A DNA stretch of 64,000 nucleotides from Streptomyces aurantiogriseus (GCF_014649375.1 NZ_BMSX01000001.1:310001-374000); one strand, 5' to 3'; shown: positions 33,167 through 42,238, numbered from the stretch's first letter. Made by a program: numbers and translations. Notes: generated by a model from the sequence alone, not told the origin.

Positions 33167-34783
33167 ATGGCGGCCACTGGAACCGAGAAGCAGGGGGCGA
33201 AGGCGTACTACGTCTCGACCCCCATCTACTACGTCAACGACGCTCCTCACCTGGGCCACGCCTACACGACCGTCGCAGGGGACGTGCTCACGCGCTGGCA
33301 CCGTCAGCGCGGCGAGAAGGTGTGGTACCTCACCGGCACGGACGAGCACGGTCAGAAGATCATGCGCACCGCCGACGCCAACGGAGTGACCCCGCAGGAG
33401 TGGTGCGACAAGCTCGTCGAGGAGGCCTGGAAGCCCCTCTGGGAGCACCTGGAGATCGCGAACGACGACTTCATCCGCACCACGCAGAAGCGGCACACCG
33501 ACCGCGTCCAGGAGTTCGTGCAGGACCTGTACGACAAGGGCGAGATCTACAAGGGCGGCTACGAGGGCCCGTACTGCGTCGGCTGCGAGGAGTACAAGCT
33601 CCCCGGCGAGCTCCTCGACGGCGAGGGTGACTTCGCAGGTCAGAAGCTCTGCCCGATCCACAAGAAGCCCGTCGAGATCCTCAGCGAGGAGAACTACTTC
33701 TTCAAGCTGAGCGAGTACGGCGACAAGCTCCTCGCCCACTACGAGGCGAACCCCGGCTTCATCCAGCCCGAGTCCGCGCGCAACGAGGTCGTGAACTTCG
33801 TCCGCCAGGGCCTGCAGGACCTGTCGATCTCCCGCTCGACCTTCGACTGGGGCATCCCGATCCCCTGGGACCCCAAGCACGTCATCTACGTGTGGGTCGA
33901 CGCGCTGCTGAACTACGCCACGGCGGTCGGCTACAACGAGAACCAGGAGAAGTTCGAGGCCACCTTCCCGGCCGACGTCCACCTGGTCGGCAAGGACATC
34001 CTCCGCTTCCACGCGGTGATCTGGCCCGCGATGCTGATGGCGCAGGGCCTCCCGCTGCCCGGGAAGATCGCCGCGAACGGCTGGCTGATGGTCGGCGGCG
34101 AGAAGATGTCGAAGTCGAACCTGACCGGCATCAAGCCGCAGGACCTCACCTCGCACTTCGGCGTCGACGCCTACCGCTGGTACTTCCTGCGCGCGATCGC
34201 CTTCGGCCAGGACGGCTCCTTCTCCTGGGAGGACTTCTCCGCCCGGTACACGAGCGAACTGGCGAACGACTACGGCAACCTCGCCTCCCGCGTCGCGGCC
34301 ATGGTCGGCAAGTACTTCGACGGCGCCCTGCCGGAGGCCACCGCCGACGGCGAGGCCGAGAAGGCCCTGCACGACGGCCTGGCCAAGGCGGTCGCCGAGG
34401 CCGACCGGAAGATCGGCGACGAGCTGGACTTCCAGGGCGGCATCCTGGCCGTCTTCGACTTCGTCAAGCAGGTCAACGGCTACATCACGGAGCAGGAACC
34501 GTGGAAGGTCGCGAAGGACACCAGCGAGGAGGGCAAGGCCCGCCTGGCGACGATCCTCTACACGGCCGCCGAGTCCCTCCGCGCCGTCGCCGTCCTGCTC
34601 AACCCGATCATGCCGGACACCTCCCAGAAGCTCTGGGACTCCCTGGGCGCCGAGCCGACCCTGGGCGCACTCGGCGACCAGCGGGTCCAGGAAGCGGGCG
34701 ACTGGGGCCGCCTGCCCGCCGGATCCACGGTCACCAAGGGCGCGGTCCTCTTCCCCCGCCTGGAGGAGAAGCCGAGCGCCTGA
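33167..34783 (+). CDS. metG: Methionyl-tRNA synthetase, 538 aa
   Basis: Class I synthetase charging initiator and elongator tRNA-Met. HLGH at about residue 28-31 (HIGH), zinc Cys set CVGCEEYKL … LCPIH near residue 145-165, and EKMSKSNL near residue 313 (KMSKS). The C-terminal tRNA-binding dimer domain of the 650-residue type is lacking, as in the short MetRS class. No ribosome site; TAGGAT seven bases before the ATG suggests a leaderless transcript. It is followed by a 34-bp perfect palindrome terminator. Confidence 0.97.
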   Translation: MAATGTEKQGAKAYYVSTPIYYVNDAPHLGHAYTTVAGDVLTRWHRQRGEKVWYLTGTDEHGQKIMRTADANGVTPQEWCDKLVEEAWKPLWEHLEIANDDFIRTTQKRHTDRVQEFVQDLYDKGEIYKGGYEGPYCVGCEEYKLPGELLDGEGDFAGQKLCPIHKKPVEILSEENYFFKLSEYGDKLLAHYEANPGFIQPESARNEVVNFVRQGLQDLSISRSTFDWGIPIPWDPKHVIYVWVDALLNYATAVGYNENQEKFEATFPADVHLVGKDILRFHAVIWPAMLMAQGLPLPGKIAANGWLMVGGEKMSKSNLTGIKPQDLTSHFGVDAYRWYFLRAIAFGQDGSFSWEDFSARYTSELANDYGNLASRVAAMVGKYFDGALPEATADGEAEKALHDGLAKAVAEADRKIGDELDFQGGILAVFDFVKQVNGYITEQEPWKVAKDTSEEGKARLATILYTAAESLRAVAVLLNPIMPDTSQKLWDSLGAEPTLGALGDQRVQEAGDWGRLPAGSTVTKGAVLFPRLEEKPSA

Positions 34784-34809
34784 GGCAAGGCAAGGCCTCA
34801 TGAGCACAA

Positions 34810-34843
34810 CGGCCCGGTGACGTCGTACGACGTCACCGGGCCG
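34810..34843 (+). terminator. Perfect 34-bp palindrome terminator after metG
   Basis: CGGCCCGGTGACGTCGT and its exact reverse complement adjoin with no unpaired loop bases, 26 bases after the metG stop. Confidence 0.8.
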
Positions 34844-35026
34844 CTCGCGTTGCCGCGGCAACCGCCCCACCAGCAGTCCGGGGGGCTGGGCCGAACTCAC
34901 CCTCCCCGCCACGGAATCACCGAAGCATGACGCCCCACACCCCGGTCTGACCTGCGCTCCCTATGTACTGACCACTGGGGAGAAAAAACCCCACCAAGCC
35001 CCACCCCTCCCTCCCGCGGGGCAAAC

Positions 35027-35042
35027 TCACTCCCGAGAGTGA
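35027..35042. promoter_or_regulatory. Inverted repeat TCACTC-CCGA-GAGTGA
   Basis: Perfect six-base arms with a four-base spacer in an AT-rich pocket, 140 bp before the HTH gene; candidate operator. Confidence 0.45.
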
Positions 35043-35117
35043 ATATGCCCAACTGGGCTGGATTCGGGACCGGTTGCCTGCCTTACGCTCAGCACGACCC
35101 AACCGCAGACATGCGAC

Positions 35118-35153
35118 GGCCCTCGCCGGGACTGGCATCCCAGTGCGAGGGCC
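35118..35153 (+). promoter_or_regulatory. Leader hairpin before HTH gene
   Basis: GGCCCTCGC / GCGAGGGCC, with an inner ACTGG-CATC-CCAGT pairing, ends 28 bases before ATG 35182; could be an attenuator or processing stem. Confidence 0.45.
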
Positions 35154-35181
35154 TGACCACCGAGGAAGTTAGGGCTTCCTG

Positions 35182-36048
35182 ATGGACACCGAGCACCTTA
35201 GCGCGCCCCCGCAGGCCCAGTCCCGCATCCCGGGCAAAAAGCACCCTCACGCGCGGCCTGACTCCGGCGTCGTCCACGACAACGCCCGCCACACCGAGAA
35301 CTTCACGGTGATCGGGAACCACCTCGCCCAGCACCAGGAGCTCTCGCTGCTCGCCATCGGGCTGGCGTGCTACATCCAGTCGGTGCGACCGGGCACCGCC
35401 GTCGACATCAAGACCCTTGCCGCCCGCTTCCCCGAGGGCCCCACCCGTATCGCCGCCGCCCTGCGCGAACTCGAAACCCACGGCTACCTCCGCCGCACCC
35501 GCGAACGCACCCCCACCGGCCGGATCGTCACCCGCACGGTCTCCTGCAACAAGCCCGGACACCGGTCCGCCCCGGCCGACCCCTCCACCAGGCCCGCCCG
35601 CCGCACGGCTCCCGAGAAGCCACCCCCACGCAAGCGCCTCCCCGCCGTACCCCAGCCCTCGTGCACCTCCCCCGCCCTCCTCCAGGCGGCCATCGACCTC
35701 CTCGCCGGCCTCCGCCGCCGCGACCCCCGTCTCCTCCTCTCCGCCACCGACGCCGAACACCTCGCCCCTGGCGTCGCAGCCTGGCTGGAACGCGATCTCA
35801 CGCCCACGGCCGTACGCCACGCCCTGGCCGAGAACCTGCCGCTGGAACCCCTGATCCGACCGGCCGCCTTCCTGGCCCACCGCCTGGCCGCGCAACTCCC
35901 ACCTCTGCCCCCTATCAGGCCCCCGGCCTCACCGGCCCCGGAGCCCCGGCACCCGTTCCAGAACTGCGACGGCTGCGACCGCCCCTTCCGCTCCCCGGCC
36001 CCCGGCCGCTGCCGCGACTGCCGATCCGATCTCCCCGAGGCCGCCTAG
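35182..36048 (+). CDS. Winged-helix protein with C-terminal zinc ribbon, 288 aa
   Basis: A winged HTH (about residues 45-110; HQELSLLAIGLACYIQSV … IAAALRELETHGYLRRTRE) is followed by a basic Pro-rich linker, a helical middle part and a C-terminal CDGCDRPFRSPAPGRCRDC four-Cys zinc ribbon. The protein family is common in Streptomyces, usually several copies per genome, and its role is not defined; DNA binding is inferred. No firm ribosome site precedes ATG 35182, but GGAAG/CTTCC flanks TTAGGG upstream and could form a small stem. Confidence 0.8.
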   Translation: MDTEHLSAPPQAQSRIPGKKHPHARPDSGVVHDNARHTENFTVIGNHLAQHQELSLLAIGLACYIQSVRPGTAVDIKTLAARFPEGPTRIAAALRELETHGYLRRTRERTPTGRIVTRTVSCNKPGHRSAPADPSTRPARRTAPEKPPPRKRLPAVPQPSCTSPALLQAAIDLLAGLRRRDPRLLLSATDAEHLAPGVAAWLERDLTPTAVRHALAENLPLEPLIRPAAFLAHRLAAQLPPLPPIRPPASPAPEPRHPFQNCDGCDRPFRSPAPGRCRDCRSDLPEAA

Positions 36049-36097
36049 CATGAAAGCGACGATCCTTGCCCCTGGGCACAGACGAGGAGCGAGCGCC

Positions 36098-36241
36098 ATG
36101 ACCACCGCCTCGAAGAACGCTCAGCAGGGCGCCTCCCACCGGTACCAGGCCATGCGCGACTTCGTTCGTTCCATCGGCGACTGGACCATCTCGACCCAGA
36201 ACCTGCCACGCTACGAGAGCGGGACCGGCGAGCAGCAGTGA
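36098..36241 (+). CDS. Very small hypothetical protein, 47 aa
   Basis: ATG 36098 has GAGGAGCG upstream, better than the ATG at 36050, which is probably unused. The product is polar with a single amphipathic helix (SHRYQAMRDFVRSIGDWT) and no signal peptide. Size and place, 80 bp before the toxin-antitoxin-like pair and on the same strand, hint at the same transcript, but I find no family. Confidence 0.5.
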   Translation: MTTASKNAQQGASHRYQAMRDFVRSIGDWTISTQNLPRYESGTGEQQ

Positions 36242-36321
36242 CTCCCGCCCAAGACGTACGACACCCCCTCCTGATGAAGGCCCGCCCGGATAACCTGGCT
36301 GGGGCACTCCTGGAGGACATC

Positions 36322-36669
36322 ATGAGCACACCGGCCGACCGTGCACGCGAGCTGATCGCCCGCCCGAAGCAGACCCCGGACGCTCTCCGTGCGGCCCTCG
36401 CCGTCGTGGCTCCTGGCCGGTTGGAGGAGATGCAGGCCACGAAGGACGAGGCCTTCGCCAAGGCCGTCGAGTGGCAGTCCCTGAGCCCCGTGCAGAGCTG
36501 GGTCCTCCTCTGGGCCAGGGACATCGAGATCGCCCGCCGCCCCGACCTGTCCTCCCGCTTCGAGCGGGCGCAGAGCAATCTGGAGGACGAGGATCCCGTC
36601 ATCGCTCGACAAGCTCTCCAGGAACTGACCGCCGTACTGGACGAAGCCATGAAGGCAGTGCGCGGTTGA
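36322..36669 (+). CDS. Antitoxin-like protein of a TA-type pair, 115 aa
   Basis: ATG 36322 has GGAGG eight bases before it. The protein is helical, beginning STPADRARELIARPKQTPDA with repeated Leu/Ala heptads, and ends TAVLDEAMKAVRG. I recall the same two-gene arrangement in other Streptomyces, this partner upstream of the 85-residue protein. No DNA-binding motif is obvious, so the antitoxin role rests only on size and context. Its stop overlaps the next start as TTGA. Confidence 0.65.
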   Translation: MSTPADRARELIARPKQTPDALRAALAVVAPGRLEEMQATKDEAFAKAVEWQSLSPVQSWVLLWARDIEIARRPDLSSRFERAQSNLEDEDPVIARQALQELTAVLDEAMKAVRG

Positions 36670-36923
36670 GCTGGAAGTGGGAGTACGCCTTCGGAGCGGA
36701 GGAAGCGGCCCGCACGGCTCCCGCCGATTTCCTCGCCAGGGTGGAAAGCAAAGCGGAAGAGCTGGTCAGAGCTGCTGAGGCGGTCCACGTCCATGGTCGG
36801 GCCCATCAAGGCATCGACCCGAAGGGCGGCGACGTTATCGTCCCCGGCGGCATGTTCACGTATCAGGTCGTCGTACGCAGCGAACGCGTCTACGTCGTTC
36901 AGATCACCTACCTGGGATTCTGA
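36666..36923 (+). CDS. RelE/ParE-like toxin candidate, 85 aa
   Basis: TTG 36666 overlaps the stop of the previous gene (TTGA). The product SWKWEYAFGAEEAARTAPAD … MFTYQVVVRSERVYVVQITYL has the beta-strand/helix spacing and the C-terminal hydrophobic strand pair typical of RelE/ParE toxins, at about the family's 85-95 residues; catalytic residues are not conserved enough to be sure. Translational coupling to the upstream helical protein supports a two-component stress or addiction module. It could also be a harmless small protein. Confidence 0.55.
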   Translation: MSWKWEYAFGAEEAARTAPADFLARVESKAEELVRAAEAVHVHGRAHQGIDPKGGDVIVPGGMFTYQVVVRSERVYVVQITYLGF

Positions 36924-36982
36924 ACCGCCGCAGCCGTCCTCCCGCCCGCTGTCCGGCCACACCACGAACGCCTCCACCCTCC

Positions 36983-37141
36983 TCATCCGCATCCCGTGTC
37001 ACGCGGCTCCAGGTCTCCCGTCACCGCCACCTCCAGCCCGCGGCGCCACGCATCGGCGGCCTTGTCGATGCCCTCCGAACGCAGCTCCACCCGAACGCGC
37101 CGCTGGCGCGAGGTGACCTCGTGGACGAGACAGCCGTGGCG
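36983..37141 (-). pseudogene. Possible coding remnant, about 52 codons
   Basis: An open frame from about 37141 to a TGA at 36983-36985 reads … HEVTSRQRRVRVELRSEG, IDKAADAWRRGLEVAVTG …, looking like a real protein end, but it has no start or ribosome site and runs into the terminator of the pectate lyase gene. Probably a decayed gene end; low confidence. Confidence 0.3.
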
Positions 37142-37144
37142 AAC

Positions 37145-37180
37145 GCGAGGGCCGGGGGCTCGTGGTCTCCCGGCCCTCGC
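37145..37180 (-). terminator. Hairpin terminator of pectate lyase gene
   Basis: GCGAGGGCCGGG / CCCGGCCCTCGC, perfect 12-bp arms, 12-base loop. Confidence 0.7.
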
Positions 37181-37216
37181 GCGTTTCAGGGGCCGCTCAG
37201 GCGGTGGTGCCGAGCG

Positions 37217-38560
37217 CTACTTGAGAACGCCCGCGCCCGTCGTCGTCGCCAGCGTCGTCGGCAGGTTCTTCGCCGAGGACTCCAGGCCGGCCGTCAGGGT
37301 CGGGGTCCAGTTGACCGTCGTCTTCAGGTCCTTGGACGAGGCGGCGTTGTACGCGGCGACCAGGTCGGTGACCGTGCCGTTGACGAGGTTGCCGCTGCCC
37401 TTGACGGCGCCGGTGCCGTCGCCGCTGAGGAGCTTGGCGGCCTTCGCGCCGGAGGGCAGCTTCCAGTAGTTGTTCTCGGCGACGACCTGGGCCTTGGCGC
37501 GGGAGTTGATGCTGTACTGCGGCGCGTAGCCGTTGAGGGTCGTGACGTCGTAGTAGTTGTTGTAGATGTGGACCTGGCCGACGCGGGCCAGGGGAGCGCG
37601 CTGGATGATGCCCTTCCACACGTTGTGGTGGAGGGAGACGCGCAGCTTGCCGGCGGGCTCGCTGTCGCTGCCGCCGATCAGCATCGTCTTGTCGTGGTTG
37701 GTGAACTGGGTGTGCGAGACGGTCACCAGGTCCGAGCTCTTGGTGATGTCGAGGGCGCCGTCGTGGATCTGGTACTCGCGGCCGAAGTACTTCGGGTTCG
37801 CGGTGTCGAAGTGCGGGGCGTCGGTGAACGTGTTGTGGTCCGCCCAGACGTGGGTCGCGCCGCGCAGGGTGACGGAGTCGTAGTTCGAGTTCCAGTTGCC
37901 GTCGTCGCCGTCGGTCGGGTCCCACTGCGGGAAGCAGTCCTCGGTCGCGGCGAAGGTGAGGTTGCGGACGATGACGTTGTCCACGTTCTGGATCTGGACC
38001 ATGCCGCCGGAGATCCCGGCGTTGGTGCCGGGCACGCCCACGATCGTGGTGTTGGCGGGGACCTTGAAGACGACGTTCTTCGCCTGGTTCTTCTGCGCGG
38101 TGGCGCGGGCGGTCTCCTGCGTGCCCGAGGGCAGCTTGGAGCGGCCGTAGGTGGCGGGGTCGTACGCCTTCAGGTAGGCGGACAGCGAGTAGCCGGTGCC
38201 CTTCGCGTAGTCGGCACAGGTCAGCTTCTTGCCCGAGTCGTCGGTGTTGGCGTCGATCATGCCCTTGACCTTGATGATCCGGGGCGTGGTGTCGGTCGCG
38301 GAGCCGAGCGCCTTCACGAGCTGGGCGCGGGTGGAGACGGTGAAGGTGTGGGCGGCGTCGGCCTTCGTGCCCCCGGTCGTCCCCGTGCCCGAGGACGCCC
38401 AGCCGTCCTTCGCGGCGAGCGTCTGGTGGTACAGGTCGACGGCACCGGCGTTCGCGTTCATCACGAACACCCCGGCGCCGACCCCGGCCGCCACGACGGC
38501 GGCGGAGACGACGAGGGTGCGGCGGGTGCGGAGGGACCGACGGTGAGCGGGAGCTGCCAC
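37217..38560 (-). CDS. Secreted pectate lyase, polysaccharide lyase family 1, 447 aa
   Basis: Beta-elimination of polygalacturonate. A signal peptide (to about residue 38, ANA) precedes a right-handed beta-helix. PL1 signs: HVWADHNTF (the conserved v-W-i-D-H block with Ca2+-binding Asp), the calcium-site Asp cluster GALDITKSSD, and RAPLARVGQVHIYNNYY with catalytic Arg and a further conserved Arg. Start GTG 38560 has AGGA upstream. It is divergent from an FG-GAP exported protein. Plant-cell-wall degradation is a normal Streptomyces trait. Confidence 0.93.
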   Translation of the reverse strand: MAAPAHRRSLRTRRTLVVSAAVVAAGVGAGVFVMNANAGAVDLYHQTLAAKDGWASSGTGTTGGTKADAAHTFTVSTRAQLVKALGSATDTTPRIIKVKGMIDANTDDSGKKLTCADYAKGTGYSLSAYLKAYDPATYGRSKLPSGTQETARATAQKNQAKNVVFKVPANTTIVGVPGTNAGISGGMVQIQNVDNVIVRNLTFAATEDCFPQWDPTDGDDGNWNSNYDSVTLRGATHVWADHNTFTDAPHFDTANPKYFGREYQIHDGALDITKSSDLVTVSHTQFTNHDKTMLIGGSDSEPAGKLRVSLHHNVWKGIIQRAPLARVGQVHIYNNYYDVTTLNGYAPQYSINSRAKAQVVAENNYWKLPSGAKAAKLLSGDGTGAVKGSGNLVNGTVTDLVAAYNAASSKDLKTTVNWTPTLTAGLESSAKNLPTTLATTTGAGVLK

Positions 38561-38635
38561 AGGGGAGTCCTAACGGGTTGCTTCTGGCTTACGCCTCGTC
38601 AGTAGCCGCCGCCGGATGAAGAGTTGCCGCCTCTC

Positions 38636-38649
38636 GAAGAAAATTCTTC
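38636..38649. promoter_or_regulatory. Inverted repeat GAAGAA-AA-TTCTTC
   Basis: AT-rich perfect six-base arms in the divergent pectate lyase/FG-GAP promoter region; operator candidate. Confidence 0.35.
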
Positions 38650-38755
38650 TCCGCCCCCTCCGCCGCACGATCAAGCACCTTCACGATTCCCTCACGACCC
38701 CCTTAAGGTTCGCATCGGGGGGCGAACGCCCCTACGGGGAGGGGAATCACCACAC

Positions 38756-41287
38756 ATGCGCAGATCAGGCCTGCCGCCGCGCCGTCGCGCCGCGGCCACC
38801 GCGCTCGCCACCGTCTCGCTCGTCCTCGCGGGCACCGCGCTCCCGGCCGCTCCGGCCGCCGCGGCGGCCACGCTCCCGCCGTGGACGAGCCCGGTGACGC
38901 TGAGCAGCGAACAGTCCGCTCCGCAGGACGTCGTCGTACGGTCCGACGGCAGTGCGGTCGCCGTCTGGATCACGGCGGCCCCCGGCCGCACCGGCCACCT
39001 CCACGCCGCCACGCGCCCCGCCGGGAGCGACACCTGGAGCGCCCCGGTCGTGCTCACCACCGCCCCCGTCGGCGAGGCCCGGATCGTGGCGCGGTCCGAC
39101 GGCTCGGTCGCCGCCGTATGGGCCGAGTATCCGAGCCCGACCTCGTCCGGCACCGCCACGGGCCCCTCGAGGGTCGTCGCCGCCGTGCTGGGCGCGGGGC
39201 AGGCGTCGGCCTGGTCGCCGCCCGTCGAGCTCGTAGGTACCGAGAAGCAGCTCACGGCCTCGCAGCTGGACCTCGCGCAGGGTCCGGACGGCACCGTCGC
39301 CGCCGTCTGGGTCGGCCGCCCGCAGGGCACCGCCGTGTCCATCCCGAGCGAGGCGTACGCCACCACACTTGCCGCGGAAGGCAGTTGGACGGCACCGGTG
39401 CGGGTCAGCAACGCCCACTCCTACTCCGGTCCGTACTACGGCGCCGTCGTCTGGAAGCCGCAGATCGCGTCGGACGCGCAGGGCGGGCTGGTCGTGTCCT
39501 ACCGGATGCACCAGTACGGAATCTCGTACGTGATGACCAACGCCCGGCCGGCCGGGGCGGCCGACTGGCAGACACCGGCGAAGCTCACCGACGACATCGC
39601 CCTCGACATCATCTCCCAGACGACGAACCCGACGCTGGCCTCCGACGCCCACGGCGTGGTCCTGGTGTGGCAGGACAAGAACAGGGCGCTCCAGGCGGTG
39701 CGCCGCACAGACGCCGCCTCCGGCTGGAGCACCGCGGAGACCGCCGCTACGGACACCGGCTTCCTCTACGAGAACCCCGAGCCGTTGCTCGGACCGGACG
39801 GGGACGTGACCCTCGTGTGGACCGACGCGTCCACGTACAGCCTGCGCACCACCACCTTCGACGCCGCCACGGGCCAGTGGTCGGCGTCGCGGACCCTGTC
39901 CACCAACTCGGTCATGGTCTCCTCGTCCAGCCGGGACGGGCACGACGCGGCGATCGCCCCGGACGGCTCGGTCCACGTCCTCTGGCACCAGGACATCCCC
40001 GACATGTACGACGAGCGCCTCCTGGAGGCCACGCTCGTCGACGGCGAGTGGACGACCCCCCGGGAGGTCGACGCCGGCCCGCGCAAGTCCGTGACCGGCG
40101 AGATAGCGGCGAGTTCGGCCACGGATGCCACCGCCGTGTGGACCTGGACGGACGACGGCGCCACCGGCCTCGAGGCGGCCCGCACCACCTACCCGAGGCT
40201 CGCGCTCGCCTCGTCGTCCGTGCCGGCGTCCGTGAACTTCAAGAGCGCCTCCGCCTGGGCGCCGGCCTGGCAGGCCAACAGCCCCGTCACCTCCTGGACG
40301 CTCACCCTCACCGACACGGCCGGCCGCACCCTGCGCACGCTCACCGGCGCCCCCGGCACCACCACCGTCGCCGCCTCCTGGAACGGCCGCACCACCTCCG
40401 GCGCCTGGGCCGCCAACGGCAAGGTGTCCTGGACCCTGAAGGCCACTCAGTCCGGCTACGCGGGTACGCCGACGCTGGCGAGCGGCACGCTGACGGTGGC
40501 CGGCGGCGCCCCCGTCCTCCGTGACTTCGGCGGCGCGTCCGCCCTCCCGGACGGCGTCGGTGACCTGCTCACCCTCACCAGCACCGGCCGGCTCCAGCTG
40601 CGCTACGGCACGCTGAACTCGGTGCGGGACCTGGGCACCGGCTGGCCCACGACCATCAGGGCGGTGCCGTTCGGCGACCTGAGCGGCGACCGCTGCAACG
40701 ACGTCCTCGTCCGGCTGAGCAGCGGGGCGGTGCGCCTGTACAAGCCGGCCTGCGGCGGCGCGCTCACGCCGACGACGTCGTACACCACCCTCGCCACCAG
40801 CGGCTGGAACCAGTACGACGTCCTGACCGCCCCCGGCGACCTCACCAAGGACGGCCTCCCGGACCTGCTCGCCCGCAACGCGTCCACGGGTGCGGTGTAC
40901 CTGTACAAGGGCACGAGCACCGGCAAGCTGTCGGCGCGCGTGAAGCTGTACGACAACTGGAAGACGTACAAGAAGGTCGTCGGCGTCGGGGACCTCAACG
41001 GCGACGGCATCGGTGACCTGCTGGCCCAGGACAAGGCCGACAACCTCTACCGCTACCTCGGCACCGGCAGGGGCACCTTCACCGCCCGTGTGAAGCTGTA
41101 CGCCAACTGGGGCGCGTCGTACAACCTGGTCATCGGGGCCGGGGACGTCACCGGGGACAGGAAGGCGGACCTGGTGGCACGGGACACCGCGGGCGTCCTC
41201 TACCGCCTCCCCGGTACCGGCACGGGCGGCTTCGGCGCCCGGGTGAAGGTCGGCACCGGCTGGGGCGCGTACAAGGGCGTGTTCTAG
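38756..41287 (+). CDS. Secreted FG-GAP/VCBS repeat protein with FlgD-like Ig, 843 aa
   Basis: A signal peptide (residues 1-38, PAAPAAAA) leads to an N-terminal beta-propeller of about 450 residues with repeats of type DVVVRSDGSAVAVWIT, then a FlgD-type Ig domain (about 485-580) and four C-terminal FG-GAP/VCBS units with Ca loops such as GDLNGDGIGDLLA. Such proteins are extracellular and bind ligands or cell walls. ATG 38756 is preceded by GGGGAGGGG. Its stop is 22 bp before the end of a truncated convergent gene. Confidence 0.9.
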   Translation: MRRSGLPPRRRAAATALATVSLVLAGTALPAAPAAAAATLPPWTSPVTLSSEQSAPQDVVVRSDGSAVAVWITAAPGRTGHLHAATRPAGSDTWSAPVVLTTAPVGEARIVARSDGSVAAVWAEYPSPTSSGTATGPSRVVAAVLGAGQASAWSPPVELVGTEKQLTASQLDLAQGPDGTVAAVWVGRPQGTAVSIPSEAYATTLAAEGSWTAPVRVSNAHSYSGPYYGAVVWKPQIASDAQGGLVVSYRMHQYGISYVMTNARPAGAADWQTPAKLTDDIALDIISQTTNPTLASDAHGVVLVWQDKNRALQAVRRTDAASGWSTAETAATDTGFLYENPEPLLGPDGDVTLVWTDASTYSLRTTTFDAATGQWSASRTLSTNSVMVSSSSRDGHDAAIAPDGSVHVLWHQDIPDMYDERLLEATLVDGEWTTPREVDAGPRKSVTGEIAASSATDATAVWTWTDDGATGLEAARTTYPRLALASSSVPASVNFKSASAWAPAWQANSPVTSWTLTLTDTAGRTLRTLTGAPGTTTVAASWNGRTTSGAWAANGKVSWTLKATQSGYAGTPTLASGTLTVAGGAPVLRDFGGASALPDGVGDLLTLTSTGRLQLRYGTLNSVRDLGTGWPTTIRAVPFGDLSGDRCNDVLVRLSSGAVRLYKPACGGALTPTTSYTTLATSGWNQYDVLTAPGDLTKDGLPDLLARNASTGAVYLYKGTSTGKLSARVKLYDNWKTYKKVVGVGDLNGDGIGDLLAQDKADNLYRYLGTGRGTFTARVKLYANWGASYNLVIGAGDVTGDRKADLVARDTAGVLYRLPGTGTGGFGARVKVGTGWGAYKGVF

Positions 41288-41309
41288 GACCGGTACGGGC
41301 GCGGGCCGG

Positions 41310-41783
41310 TCAGCGCCGGCCCCCGCCCGGTCCACCGCCGAACCCGCCGCCCTCGGGCGCGTCCCCCGCCGTGACCTTCGCGATCTGCTCCGCCGAGCCC
41401 AGCGTCCCCGCCTTCGCCGCGAGGCCGCCCGTGCCGCCGGTGCCTGCCGAGCCGCCGGAGTGGATGCGGTACTCCGCCCCCGACCGGATGGCGGACGACG
41501 AATAGACGACGTTCTGGATCTGCTTGGACGTGACGTAGGTGGCCACGACCTTCCCGTCGGCGTCGACCACGTGCAGGGTGGTGCCCGCCGGGACGGAGGA
41601 GTCGAGGGTCGCCGACACCCAGCCCTGTCCGGAGTTCTCGTCGGGCGCCACGGCCATGCCGGCGCTGCCCGCCGCGAGCAGCGTGCCGCCGCTGACGGTG
41701 AAGGTGCCGTTGGAGTCGAGACCGTCGCCCTCGAAGTCGATCAGCAGGGTGCCACCGGTGACCGTCAGTGAACGGACCGTTGC
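41310..41783 (-). pseudogene. 5'-truncated Cthe_2159-like carbohydrate-binding protein end
   Basis: The frame is open to 41783 but no start lies within the coherent part. It encodes TVTGGTLLIDFEGDGLDSNG, the repeated beta-helix strands of the Cthe_2159/DUF4353 family, and ends with GGGFGGGPGGGRR, the usual C-terminus of streptomycete members. Only the last 155 residues of a normally 400-500-residue protein remain, so this is the 3' stump of a gene cut by a deletion. The 5' side ends at the scar near 41790. Confidence 0.7.
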
Positions 41784-41796
41784 CTCCGCGGACCGG

Positions 41797-41834
41797 GGCC
41801 GCCCGCCGACCCGCTCGTCCGGCGGGCGGCCTTT
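41797..41834 (+). terminator. Orphan terminator in a deletion scar
   Basis: GGCCGCCCGCCG / CGGCGGGCGGCC followed by TTTAC: a good plus-strand terminator with no plus-strand gene before it, so it is probably the remains of a lost gene. Confidence 0.7.
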
Positions 41835-41890
41835 ACACTCCCTGACGGGATGCCGGGGCGCGGAAGGCGCGCCCGGGGTGGAGGGGGCCT

Positions 41891-42238
41891 GTGAACTTGC
41901 CTGTTTCCAAGGGCGGTTGGAGAGCGGCCATGATTCTGCTGGCGGGGCTGCTGGGCGCCGCCGCGCTCCCGGCCACGCCCGCCGCCGCCGTGCACGGCGC
42001 GGTCCCCGGTGACTTCAACGGGGACGGCTATCGCGACGCGGCGCTGCCGGCGCCCGGCGCGGACGTGGCGGGCAAGCAGGGGGCGGGCGCCGTCGTCGTG
42101 CTGTACGGGTCCAGGAAGGGGCTGTCGGCGACGCGGCGGGCCGTCGTCACGCAGAACAGCGCCGGTGTGCCGGACACGGCGGAGGCCGGCGACGCGTTCG
42201 CCCTGCTGGGCGGTCACGGTCTGGGCTGGGTCATCTGA
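41891..42238 (+). pseudogene. 3'-truncated FG-GAP repeat protein, 115 codons left
   Basis: GTG 41891 has GGAGGGGG upstream, a signal peptide (residues 1-35) and one FG-GAP Ca loop GDFNGDGYRDA followed by ALPAPGADVAGKQGAG and FALLGG. After that the sequence jumps to HGLGWVI and a stop, where a normal gene continues with further repeats. The junction lies near 42214 and leads into the nucleotidyltransferase frame, so a deletion has removed about the last 300 residues and the intergenic DNA. Confidence 0.7.

Larger units (their letters stand above)
34844..35181. other. Long non-coding stretch upstream of HTH gene
   Basis: No supported gene. It holds an A-run and C-rich tract near 34980-35020, a 16-bp operator-like repeat at 35027 and a hairpin at 35118; this looks like a promoter and leader region of the next gene. 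Confidence 0.5.

Noticed and set aside
37121..38605. Long plus-strand frame opposite the pectate lyase
   Set aside because: Val/Gly/Ala/Asp-rich anti-sense translation without start signals; the pectate lyase explains the region.
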